Source: JBAOHV01 sp037045265
GTDB lineage: Bacteria > Actinomycetota > Acidimicrobiia > Acidimicrobiales > Microtrichaceae
DNA length: 64,000 nt
Assembly: GCA_037045265.1 (NCBI GenBank)
Contig: JBAOHV010000036.1
Location: 14,436 to 78,435, forward strand
Reading direction: 5' to 3'
Of this stretch, positions 47,956-55,412 are shown piece by piece. Position 1 is the stretch's first letter. Every line of letters begins with the position of its first letter. Under the pieces are notes generated by a model. It ran no database searches, had not been told where the DNA came from, and saw only the letters and a list, made by a program, of their open reading frames with translations. The position numbers were made by a program, and so were the translations under genes.

Positions 47956-48597
47956 TTACGGTTCGCCATTCATCAATCCCGCCTTCGACACCAGGAGTAT
48001 CATCTCGGGCTGCCCCTCGCCGTCGAAAAGGACGATGCCGGGGCTGTCGCCCGTCTCGACGACGTCAGCATCCATCACCCTGGCCACCAGCGCTCGACGC
48101 ACACCGTCAGCAAGCGTCTCTGACAGAGCGGCGAGGAACGCCACGTCGTTCTCGCTGAAGTGGTCTCGACCCTGGTTCCGCAGGAAACCGGCCGCGCCCC
48201 AGTAGTCGCCCCCTTTGACGAACGATCCGCGCAGCTCGTCGCCGATCCCGAAGGCTTCCTGTGATCGGTGCCGGGCACTACGGGAGAGGTCGCCGTGGGT
48301 AGCCAGCCCCGTGGCTCCCGCCCGACGCCCGCTCCTGGCGAGGAACGACCACTTGTTCACGTCCTCGATCACGTACTCGTGCTCCGCCAACCATGCACCC
48401 GAGCACCCGATGTCGCGGTTCACGCTGCCGGTGAACAGCACCGTGCCGGGATCGACCGTGTGCCAGCACGAGCGATCGAAGGCGACCACGGTGGCGATGA
48501 GATCGCTTGCTTCGCTGGCCAGCGTGACCCAGTCGAGGCCTTCGCGTGCCAGCTGCTCGATGTCCCTCCGGACCTGCGCCTCACGTCGAGCGTCCAC
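47956..48597 (-). CDS. GAF-domain protein, probably a truncated LuxR-type regulator
   Basis: 213 residues with an N-terminal helix and a GAF-like domain (DLIATVVAFDRSCWHTVDP, GDYWGAAGFLRNQGRDHFSENDVAFLAALS in outline). This part resembles the start of actinobacterial GAF-LuxR regulators, which normally continue to a LuxR helix-turn-helix. Here the frame ends soon after a linker-like FDGEGQPEMIL, with no DNA-binding domain, 15 nt before the sialidase gene begins. GTG 48597 is leaderless from TACCAT. It is either a stand-alone sensor or a regulator cut by insertion of the glycosidase genes. Confidence 0.6.
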   Translation of the reverse strand: MDARREAQVRRDIEQLAREGLDWVTLASEASDLIATVVAFDRSCWHTVDPGTVLFTGSVNRDIGCSGAWLAEHEYVIEDVNKWSFLARSGRRAGATGLATHGDLSRSARHRSQEAFGIGDELRGSFVKGGDYWGAAGFLRNQGRDHFSENDVAFLAALSETLADGVRRALVARVMDADVVETGDSPGIVLFDGEGQPEMILLVSKAGLMNGEP

Positions 48598-48603
48598 GGT
48601 CCG

Positions 48604-48609
48604 ATGGTA
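48604..48609 (-). promoter_or_regulatory. -10 box TACCAT, leaderless promoter of the GAF gene
   Basis: On the minus strand TACCAT ends 6 nt before GTG 48597. The 14-bp palindrome at 48635-48648 sits about where a -35 region or upstream operator would be. Confidence 0.45.
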
Positions 48610-48634
48610 CGGCGCTCATCGACGATCGGTCAGT

Positions 48635-48648
48635 CCCAGATATCTGGG
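48635..48648. promoter_or_regulatory. Perfect 14-bp palindrome, candidate operator
   Basis: CCCAGATATCTGGG lies between the divergent GAF and methyltransferase genes. Its right half with flank (ATCTGGGTTGGCC) recurs as ATCTGGGATGGCC at 48674-48686, 31 bp on, so two sites may be bound. Confidence 0.6.
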
Positions 48649-48747
48649 TTGGCCTCAACGGCTTCTCCCGGTGATCTGGGATGGCCACACCGCTGTGGGG
48701 GCCGCACGATCGCTCCAACGACCGCGTCATCCCAAGGAGCGACGACC

Positions 48748-49756
48748 ATGAGCACGACAACTGAACCATCTCCGACCTCAACCACCACCAGCCCTGCCTC
48801 CATCCTTCAGGTCGCTGCGGGCTACATGGCCTCGAAGCACCTGTTCGCGGCGAACCAGCTCGGGATCTTCGAAGCGCTCGCCGACGCGCCCACCGATCTC
48901 CGTGCGCTCGCCGCCCGAACCGGTCTGACGAACCGAGCGGCAAGGATCAGCGTCGACGCGATGGTCGCGCTCGGCTTCATCGAGCGTTCCGGCGACCAGT
49001 ACCGCAACGGTGAGGCCGTCCAGACCTTCCTCGCAGGACGCCCGGGGCCGGACCTACGGCCCTATCTCCGATTGGCGGACGAGATCCTCTACCCGACCTT
49101 CGAGTCGCTCGCCGAGGCTCTCGGCAGCGGCCCACCCCACGAGGTCTTCGAGCTCGATGAAGCCCACCAGCAGGTGCTGTCCGCCGGGATCGAAGCGATC
49201 CTGGCCGGCCCGGCCGCCGCGCTCGGCCACGTCGTCGACCTAGGCGATCGTCGTCGGCTTCTCGACATCGGCGGCGGCACCGGGTCGTGGACCATCGGTT
49301 TGCGCGCGTCAGTACTCGCACCTCCGCTCGACCATCGTGGACCTCCGCACCGAGACCGCCCTCGAACGGGTACATGACGCCGAGTTGAGCGATCGGATCG
49401 ATGTGCTGACCGCCGATGTGATGGCCGAAGACATGCCCGACGGCTACGACACCTTCCTCGTCAGCAACCTCGTCCACTACTGGTCGCCCGGAACGAACAT
49501 CGAACTTCTGCGCCGGATCCGGCGCGCGGCGCCAGCCGGTGCGTTGCTGCTGCTCGTCGACTTCTGGACCGACGCTACCCACACCCAACCGGTCGAAGCC
49601 GCGATGATGGCCGGGAACTTCGCCGTGAACATCAAGGACGGCGACGTCTACAGCGTCGAAGAGGGGACGGACTGGCTCTCGACGACGGGCTGGCAGTTCG
49701 TCGACCACCGCCCCCTCGTCGGCCCCCAGAGCGTCGTCCTCGCTCACGCCAACTGA
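48748..49756 (+). CDS. SAM-dependent methyltransferase with N-terminal winged helix (O-methyltransferase type) (one frame break)
   Basis: About 335 residues. The N-terminal dimerisation/winged-helix domain is ILQVAAGYMASKHLFAANQLG and LRALAARTGLTNRAARISVDAM in outline. The Rossmann methyltransferase domain follows, with motif I LLDIGGGTGSW and later LVSNLVHYWSPG. This arrangement is typical of small-molecule O-methyltransferases. One extra base near 49298-49308 (TGCGCGCGTC) breaks the frame after motif I; removal gives TIGLARQYSHLRSTIVD. ATG 48748 has AAGGAG 9 nt upstream. The substrate is unknown. Confidence 0.8.
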
Positions 49757-49840
49757 GGGGAGCAGCGAAGTCAGCTCACCCGCCTTGATCGCTGGTCGCG
49801 GCGGCGCGGAGCGCAGCGCAGACCGGACGATGTGTCCAGG

Positions 49841-49846
49841 TAGGGT
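49841..49846 (+). promoter_or_regulatory. -10 box TAGGGT, leaderless promoter
   Basis: TAGGGT ends 7 nt before GTG 49854, which fixes the start of the DUF488 gene. Confidence 0.5.
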
Positions 49847-49853
49847 CTTCTGG

Positions 49854-50228
49854 GTGGGGCCGGCACCCTCGATACGCATCTCTCGTGTCTATGACCACGA
49901 TCAGACGGGGTCCGGGCATCGTGTCCTGGTCGACCGGTTGTGGCCACGCGGCGTGCGGAAAGCGGACCTCGAGCTCGACGAGTGGTGCAAGTTGCTGGCA
50001 CCCAGCACCGAGCTGCGGCGTTGGTATGGCCACGTACCCGAGCGGTTCGCCGATTTCGCCCTTCGCTACCGCGCGGAGCTGAGCGGAAGTTCTGTCGCGG
50101 ACGAGGTCTCCCGCCTGAGGACCATCGCGGCCGACGAAGGCCTCGTACTGCTAACCGCCACCCGCGATGTCGAACACTCCGGCGCCGAGGTCCTACGCCG
50201 CTACCTCATCGAGCAAGGCCATCGCTGA
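49854..50228 (+). CDS. DUF488 / YeaO-like protein
   Basis: A 124-residue DUF488 protein: IRISRVYDHD at the start, the signature VDRLWPRGVRKADLELDEW, and later LLTATRDVEHSGAEVL. Length and motifs match the YeaO subgroup. The biochemical role is not established; a nucleotide- or tRNA-related role has been discussed for relatives. GTG 49854 matches the family N-terminus and the leaderless -10 box. It is convergent with the lipase gene (19 nt between stops). Confidence 0.82.
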   Translation: MGPAPSIRISRVYDHDQTGSGHRVLVDRLWPRGVRKADLELDEWCKLLAPSTELRRWYGHVPERFADFALRYRAELSGSSVADEVSRLRTIAADEGLVLLTATRDVEHSGAEVLRRYLIEQGHR

Positions 50229-50247
50229 TGCCCGGCTGGAGACGTGG

Positions 50248-51543
50248 CTACTTCGCCGGTTCCGGCGGAACCGGCGACGGCATGGGACCATCGCAGGAGT
50301 TGGTAGCTGATTCGCCCGCCAGCCGGGCGTTGAGCCACGCCGAGGTCTGCTCCGCCGTGTCGGGGACGATCGCGGAGTGGTCCGCGCCGTCCACGATGAG
50401 CAGCTCGGTGACCTGACCCGTGGCGCACAGCCGCTGATAGAGGTCGCGGACCCGGTCGATCACGACTCGATCGTCGGTGGTGCCCGACACCAGGAAGAGC
50501 GGCGCGTCGACCTCGACGGTCCCGACGTCGTTCGGCAGCAGGAGCGAACGTGCGGGTTCGGTCTGGCGAGGGTCGGCGGTGAACAGCTTCCCTTCGATGG
50601 CCAACGGGATGAGGGCACCGGTGATCTGGTCGAGGCAGCCGGCGTGCAGGACGTCAGACGCAGCCGCCAACTCGGGGGTGACGTAGTCGTCGACGATGAT
50701 GTCGGGGTGCTCGTCTGCCCCGCCGTAGAGGCTCATGACGGTGAGGATGCCGGTGACGATCGGGTCGATGCCCCCGTACACCTCGTCGAGCATGGATGCG
50801 GGCGCTATCGCCAGGGTGCCTAGCAGACGGAGCTCGGGAGCGTAGGCGGTCGAGAGCTCGCTCGCCGAGAGCGCGCCGTGGCCGCCCTGGGAGTGGCCCA
50901 CCGACAGCCAGCGATCGCCGGCGTGGGCATCGGGCAGATGCCGGACCGCCCGCACTGCGTCCAGGACGCTGTGACCCTCGCTGGGCCTGGACAGGTACGG
51001 GTGCAGGCGGCCGATCTCGGCCCCGAGCCCGACGTAGTCGGTCATCACCCGCACGCCGTCGACGCCCCAGGCGGGAGCTTCGGTCTCTCGTCGGGTGACC
51101 CCGCACTGCGCCGCCACCCCGACCGTGCCCGGGGCGGTCGCGACGACGGGCCAACCGCCATCCGGCGCCTTCGTGGTCGGATACGTCGCGATGGCCGTGA
51201 CCGGCACGTCACGATCCGCGGCGTCACGGGAGTGGTACATCAGCTTGACCGTGGCCGCACCGTCGGCATCGCTGACGCGCATCACCCGGATCAGCGCACC
51301 CGGCTCGCCGGACGGCATCGGGCTGGGCGGGAGATAGAACTCCGCGTCGCTCCCGGTGAACCACGGAACTGCGGCGTTATCGCGCGCTGCACTCGCGGCC
51401 GTCGTAGATGCCGGCTGATCGGACCCGGGGTCCGCCGAGGTGGATCCGCCGTCACTCGAGCACGACACCAGAGCCACGAGCGCTACGACTCCCAGCACGC
51501 CCATCTGCAGCCGGCGTCGTCGATGCCCCACCCGACTCTCCAT
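50248..51543 (-). CDS. Secreted lipase, LIP family, lipoprotein
   Basis: A 431-residue alpha/beta hydrolase of the fungal/actinobacterial LIP family. The lipoprotein signal ends in LVSCSS. The nucleophile is Ser in VGHSQGG, the acid Asp is in GTTDDRV and the His is in GADHSAIV. The segment VATAPGTVGVAAQCG is the usual disulfide-bearing loop, with further Cys residues in AGCLDQI and RLCATG. It hydrolyses acylglycerols or related esters outside the cell. ATG 51543 is preceded by TACGGT 8 nt upstream, a near-leaderless pattern. Confidence 0.85.
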   Translation of the reverse strand: MESRVGHRRRRLQMGVLGVVALVALVSCSSDGGSTSADPGSDQPASTTAASAARDNAAVPWFTGSDAEFYLPPSPMPSGEPGALIRVMRVSDADGAATVKLMYHSRDAADRDVPVTAIATYPTTKAPDGGWPVVATAPGTVGVAAQCGVTRRETEAPAWGVDGVRVMTDYVGLGAEIGRLHPYLSRPSEGHSVLDAVRAVRHLPDAHAGDRWLSVGHSQGGHGALSASELSTAYAPELRLLGTLAIAPASMLDEVYGGIDPIVTGILTVMSLYGGADEHPDIIVDDYVTPELAAASDVLHAGCLDQITGALIPLAIEGKLFTADPRQTEPARSLLLPNDVGTVEVDAPLFLVSGTTDDRVVIDRVRDLYQRLCATGQVTELLIVDGADHSAIVPDTAEQTSAWLNARLAGESATNSCDGPMPSPVPPEPAK

Positions 51544-51652
51544 CGCCTACGACCGTACCTCCGATGACGGCTGCTGAGGTGCCGTCATGACCGTCTCATA
51601 GAACGCCGTGGCGGTGAGCCGACACCGAGAGAACCAACGGGTTCCGATCGAC

Positions 51653-52600
51653 TCACGACAGGCGGTGCCGACGGAAGAACTCCCAGATGACCGGCGTCGC
51701 GTCGAGCGACGTCGCCGTCGGGCCGACGATGCCGCTGACCCAGCCGAAGAACTCGCTGCCGGGCCAAGAGTGTCCGCCGCGATCGATCACGTAGGACTCG
51801 GCCGCGGATCCCGCCGAGGTGCAGTCCCATGTCGTCCGGGTGATCGAACCTCGAGTGACCGGATCCGGGTCGGGGTGCAACGTCTCGACCACAGGGGAAT
51901 CGTCACATCCGTATCGCGATGCCATGACACGGGGTGTCGCTGCGAACAGCGCGTAGGGAAGGATCGCATCGGCTGTGCCGTGGAATGTCACGAATGGAAC
52001 ACGGCGGCCCGTCGGTGCGCACATGGCGAGGATCCCGGCGACAGGAGCAGCTGCGGCGAACGTGTTCGGTCGCATGCACATGAGCATCGACGTCAACGCT
52101 GCCCCGTTGGACAGACCGGTGACATAGACGCGTGACCGGTCGACGCACATCGTGTCTCCGAGATGCTCGAGAAGGGCGTCGATGTAGCGGAGGTCGGGGT
52201 TCCCCTCGCTCAGAGACACGTCCCAGTTGAACCCGCCGTTGGACCCGATGGGGAAGACGACGGCAAACCCCTCGGCAACAGCGGTGGCACTGAACTGCGT
52301 GGCGAAGGGATGCGTTCCGACCATCCCTTCGATCAGGCCGTGGAGGTCGAGCACCAAGGGGACGGGGTCAGTCGTGCCCGGTCGGTGCTGCGGTGGCACT
52401 GTGATCACGTACCGCCGTCGCGCCCGCCCGACGTCGACTGACTCCGAGCGCTCGACCACACCACCGCGCGACGTCGTGCCGCACCCGGGCGACGGACCGG
52501 TCGGCGCTACAGGTGGGTTGGGCTGCACCGGCGCGGCACAACCCACCGACAGCACCGCGAGCGATACGACCACCGTCAGTACACCCGCCATTCGACCCAT
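51653..52600 (-). CDS. Polyhydroxybutyrate-depolymerase-like esterase, LpqC type
   Basis: A 315-residue lipoprotein esterase. The signal ends in LSVGCA and is followed by a Pro-rich spacer. The esterase domain has LVLDLHGLIEG, a GFNWDV segment, nucleophile Ser in TGLSNGAALTS, Asp in FHGTADAILPY and His in RGGHSWPGS. This matches the feruloyl-esterase/PHB-depolymerase group. The substrate could be a polyester, a feruloyl ester or a peptidoglycan-linked ester. ATG 52600 has GGGGGAGGA upstream. Confidence 0.83.
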   Translation of the reverse strand: MGRMAGVLTVVVSLAVLSVGCAAPVQPNPPVAPTGPSPGCGTTSRGGVVERSESVDVGRARRRYVITVPPQHRPGTTDPVPLVLDLHGLIEGMVGTHPFATQFSATAVAEGFAVVFPIGSNGGFNWDVSLSEGNPDLRYIDALLEHLGDTMCVDRSRVYVTGLSNGAALTSMLMCMRPNTFAAAAPVAGILAMCAPTGRRVPFVTFHGTADAILPYALFAATPRVMASRYGCDDSPVVETLHPDPDPVTRGSITRTTWDCTSAGSAAESYVIDRGGHSWPGSEFFGWVSGIVGPTATSLDATPVIWEFFRRHRLS

Positions 52601-52751
52601 GGTCCTCCCCCTGCTCAGCTGCCCTGCACGAGCACCTTCTGAGAGAGTACCGACCCGTTGGCATGCCACGCGTGCCCGAATCGCCGCCACCGGCTCGCCG
52701 AACGTGCTCGACTGGAGGTTGCGACATGAACGGCACGGAGGACGGATAGCC

Positions 52752-53792
52752 ATGGATGCAGTCCAACTCACCCGATGGAAGCACGACCCTGAGGTCCGTG
52801 AGGTACCCCAGCCCGATCCGGGGCCGGGGCAGGTGCTGGTACGGATCGGCGGTGCAGGAATGTGCCATTCCGACCTGCACCTGATCCACGACTTCGAGGC
52901 CGGCATGATGCCGTTCGACCCACCTTTCACCCTCGGCCACGAGAACGCGGGCTGGGTCGAGGCTCTCGGCGCCGGAGTCTCGGGACTCGATGTCGGCCAG
53001 GCCGTAGCCGTCTACGGACCGACCGGCTGCGGACGCTGCCACCGCTGTGTGCAGGGGATGGAGAACTACTGCGAACGCCAGGCGGAGCTCACCTCGATGG
53101 CAGCCGGGCTGGGCGACGACGGGGGAATGGCCCCCTACATGCTCGTGCACGACACTCGGCACCTGCTGCCGCTGGGCGACCTCGATCCGGTGCAGGCCGC
53201 TCCCCTGACCGACGCCGGACTGACCCCGTACCACGCCATCAGGCGATCGCTCGACCTGCTCGTGCCCGGCTCCACTGCGCTGGTCATCGGGGTCGGGGGC
53301 CTTGGCCACATGGGTGTTCAGATCCTCGAGGCCCTGACGCCTGCCGCCGTGATCGCTGTCGACACCCGTCGGTCCGCCCTCGACATGGCTGCCGCGGCAG
53401 GTGCCGAGCACACGGTCCTGGCCGGCGACACAGCAGCGACGGAGATCGCCGAGCTCACCCACGGGAAGAACGCCGATGTCGTGCTCGACTTCGTGGGCAC
53501 CGAAGCCACCATGCAGCTGGCAGCATCCTGCGGACGGAGCCTCGGCCACATCACGATCGTCGGCATCGGGGGCGGGTCATACCCTTTCAGCTTCTTCACC
53601 GTGCCATATGAGGCGTCTCTCGCGACGACCTACTGGGGGAGCATCCCGGAGCTGATCGAGGTTCTCGATCTGGCAGAGCGCGGCCTCATCCGCGCCGAGG
53701 TGGAGAAGATCTCGCTCACGGACGCACCCGACGGCTACCAGCGACTCGCACGAGGCGAGGTGAACGGTCGACTGGTAGTCGTTCCTGGTTGA
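52752..53792 (+). CDS. Zinc-dependent NAD(P) alcohol dehydrogenase
   Basis: A 346-residue MDR-family dehydrogenase. The catalytic zinc ligands are in GMCHSD (Cys) and GHENAG (His/Glu). The structural zinc site is CGRCHRCVQGMENYC, and the cofactor motif is VIGVGGLGHMG. An acidic residue after the second strand (VDTRRS) favours NAD. It oxidises alcohols or reduces aldehydes of unknown structure. ATG 52752 has GGAGG 10 nt upstream. No operon partner is apparent. Confidence 0.9.
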   Translation: MDAVQLTRWKHDPEVREVPQPDPGPGQVLVRIGGAGMCHSDLHLIHDFEAGMMPFDPPFTLGHENAGWVEALGAGVSGLDVGQAVAVYGPTGCGRCHRCVQGMENYCERQAELTSMAAGLGDDGGMAPYMLVHDTRHLLPLGDLDPVQAAPLTDAGLTPYHAIRRSLDLLVPGSTALVIGVGGLGHMGVQILEALTPAAVIAVDTRRSALDMAAAAGAEHTVLAGDTAATEIAELTHGKNADVVLDFVGTEATMQLAASCGRSLGHITIVGIGGGSYPFSFFTVPYEASLATTYWGSIPELIEVLDLAERGLIRAEVEKISLTDAPDGYQRLARGEVNGRLVVVPG

Positions 53793-53866
53793 GCGATCAG
53801 GCCAGACCTGCCGGGGCCCCCGGATTCACCGGGACGTGAACTCCCAGGGGACGCCTTGTCGCGTAC

Positions 53867-54166
53867 TCACGGCTCAGTCCAGTCGACGGCCATGCCCGCG
53901 ACGACATCGGGATGATCACCCAGCCACTTGCGGGCGTAAGGGCACAAGGGCACCACTGTCTCACCGGTCCGCTCTGCACGCTCGACTGCTGCTCGCACGA
54001 GCCGGCCTGCGACACCGCGGCCCGCCATGGTGTCAGGGACCTCGGTGTGAACGAGGATGAGCCTCCCGCTCTCGGCGCGGTAGACGAGCTGCGCATCCGT
54101 CCCGGCCTCGGAGTAGCGGAACCGGCTTCGCTGCGGCTCGTCGATGACGTCGGGTGTGTCGGCCAT
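53867..54166 (-). CDS. GNAT-type N-acetyltransferase (YjdJ-like, short)
   Basis: A 99-residue minimal GCN5-related acetyltransferase. LILVHTEVPDTMAGRGVAGRLVRAAVE in outline holds the acetyl-CoA motif (GRGVAGRLV). VVPLCPYARKWL is the family signature; its Cys is part of the proposed mechanism. The substrate is unknown. ATG 54166 has GGAGGT 3 nt upstream. It lies 15 nt after the LacI gene and is likely co-transcribed. Confidence 0.82.
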   Translation of the reverse strand: MADTPDVIDEPQRSRFRYSEAGTDAQLVYRAESGRLILVHTEVPDTMAGRGVAGRLVRAAVERAERTGETVVPLCPYARKWLGDHPDVVAGMAVDWTEP

Positions 54167-54181
54167 GGGACCTCCGTGGGC

Positions 54182-55207
54182 TCAGGGGTGACCGGTGGCC
54201 GAGTCGGGTCGCCCGCCACCTCTTGCACCGGTGGCCGGGAACCGGCCGGCCGGTCCGGTGGACGCTCGGACGACCAGCTCACCGGACATCTGGACGGACT
54301 CTTCGGTGCCGAGCAGCCGCACCGCCGTTTCGCCGGCCTCCACGACCGGCATGGCGATGGTCGTGAGCGCTGGCGCGACCATCGCTGCCATCGGCACGTC
54401 GTCGCAACCGACGATGCTGATCTGCTCCGGTACCCCGATGCCGAGAACCGACAGCCTGGCGAGCACGCCGAGCGCAACCTGGTCGTTGAACGCCATCACC
54501 GCCGTCGCCCCGCTCGACACGACCTGCTCCACCGCGTCGTAGGCCGCCTCGAAGGTCGGCGTAGCCAGGTCGATGCAGGTGATGGCGACACCGGTGGCCC
54601 GGCTCGTCCGCCGCACCGCATCGCGCCGCTCGACCGCCGCCCACGACCCTCGTGGCCCTCCCAGGTATGCGAGGCGGCGGTGACCCAGACCCACCAGGTG
54701 TCGCAGAGCCGCACCGGCGGCAGTCGCCGACCGGAGCACCACCGAGGCCCGGGACCGCACCGGACGGTTGACGAACACCGTAGGAGTCGCGCCCAGCGCT
54801 CCAAGATCCCGATGGAGACGACGGGGCGACAGCACGATCAGGCCGTCGACATCTCGGCTCAGTCCCTGCGCGGCGCGCACCTCCTCTGCCCGATCTTCGC
54901 CGGTGTCCACCAGGAGCACCTGAAGGTCGACCCCACGCGCGGCCCGCTCCGCCGAGCGGACCAGCGACGCGAAGTACGGGTTGGTTATGTCCGGCACGAT
55001 CACCGCGACGTTGCCGGTGCGCCCCGTGGTGAGCCCGCGAGCGGCCCGGTTCGGGACGAACCCGAGGGTCTTCGCCGCCGCCTCGACCCGCGCCCGGGTG
55101 GCCGGGGCCACCTTCTCCGGACGACTCAGGGCTCTCGACACCGTGGCCGGGTGTACGCCGGCCCGGGCGGCGACATCGAGGATCGTCACCCGCTGCCCAC
55201 CGCTCAC
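54182..55207 (-). CDS. LacI-family transcriptional regulator
   Basis: A 341-residue LacI/GalR regulator. The N-terminal helix-turn-helix is VTILDVAARAGVHPATVSRAL in pattern, followed by the hinge (GFVPNRAARGL). A periplasmic-binding-protein-like sensor domain follows (VAVIVPDITNPYFASLV, ISIVGCDDVPMAAM). The effector would be a sugar or related molecule; no sugar operon is adjacent. GTG 55207 is preferred over the longer reading because TATCGT lies 8 nt upstream and the HTH then starts near residue 7. Confidence 0.88.
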   Translation of the reverse strand: MSGGQRVTILDVAARAGVHPATVSRALSRPEKVAPATRARVEAAAKTLGFVPNRAARGLTTGRTGNVAVIVPDITNPYFASLVRSAERAARGVDLQVLLVDTGEDRAEEVRAAQGLSRDVDGLIVLSPRRLHRDLGALGATPTVFVNRPVRSRASVVLRSATAAGAALRHLVGLGHRRLAYLGGPRGSWAAVERRDAVRRTSRATGVAITCIDLATPTFEAAYDAVEQVVSSGATAVMAFNDQVALGVLARLSVLGIGVPEQISIVGCDDVPMAAMVAPALTTIAMPVVEAGETAVRLLGTEESVQMSGELVVRASTGPAGRFPATGARGGGRPDSATGHP

Positions 55208-55215
55208 GGACCCCG

Positions 55216-55221
55216 ACGATA
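55216..55221 (-). promoter_or_regulatory. -10 box TATCGT, near-leaderless promoter of the LacI gene
   Basis: On the minus strand TATCGT ends 8 nt before GTG 55207. Confidence 0.45.
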
Positions 55222-55364
55222 CGCAATCACCCGTCATCCGGCGACGCGGGGCGAGCGGGGAATGGTCCTCTGCGGTGAATGCTCGGTCAGCCTCGCAGCG
55301 GCATCCGGAGCGGACCGAAGGCGAGCAGTCGCGCGCTGAGCGCCGCCGAACCCTGCCGACTTCT

Positions 55365-55401
55365 TACCCCTGGGGGTATTACTCGATACCCCTGGGGGTA
55401 T
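55365..55401. promoter_or_regulatory. Two CsoR/CstR-type operators upstream of the MMPL gene
   Basis: TACCCC-TG-GGGGTA at 55365-55378 and ATACCCC-TG-GGGGTAT at 55386-55401 are two near-identical palindromes 22 bp apart. The G-tract pattern is that of CsoR-family sites, which bind copper- or persulfide-sensing repressors. The second copy ends on the first base of the -10 box. Confidence 0.7.
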
Positions 55402-55406
55402 AGGCT
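55401..55406 (+). promoter_or_regulatory. -10 box TAGGCT, leaderless promoter of the MMPL gene
   Basis: TAGGCT ends 6 nt before GTG 55413, so the transcript should start on the start codon. A repressor on the adjoining palindrome would block it. Confidence 0.55.
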
Positions 55407-55412
55407 GTTCAT

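Noticed and set aside
53811..53823. CCGGGG-C-CCCCGG palindrome after the alcohol dehydrogenase gene
   Set aside because: The arms leave no loop and there is no T-tract; in this base composition it is not convincing as a terminator.
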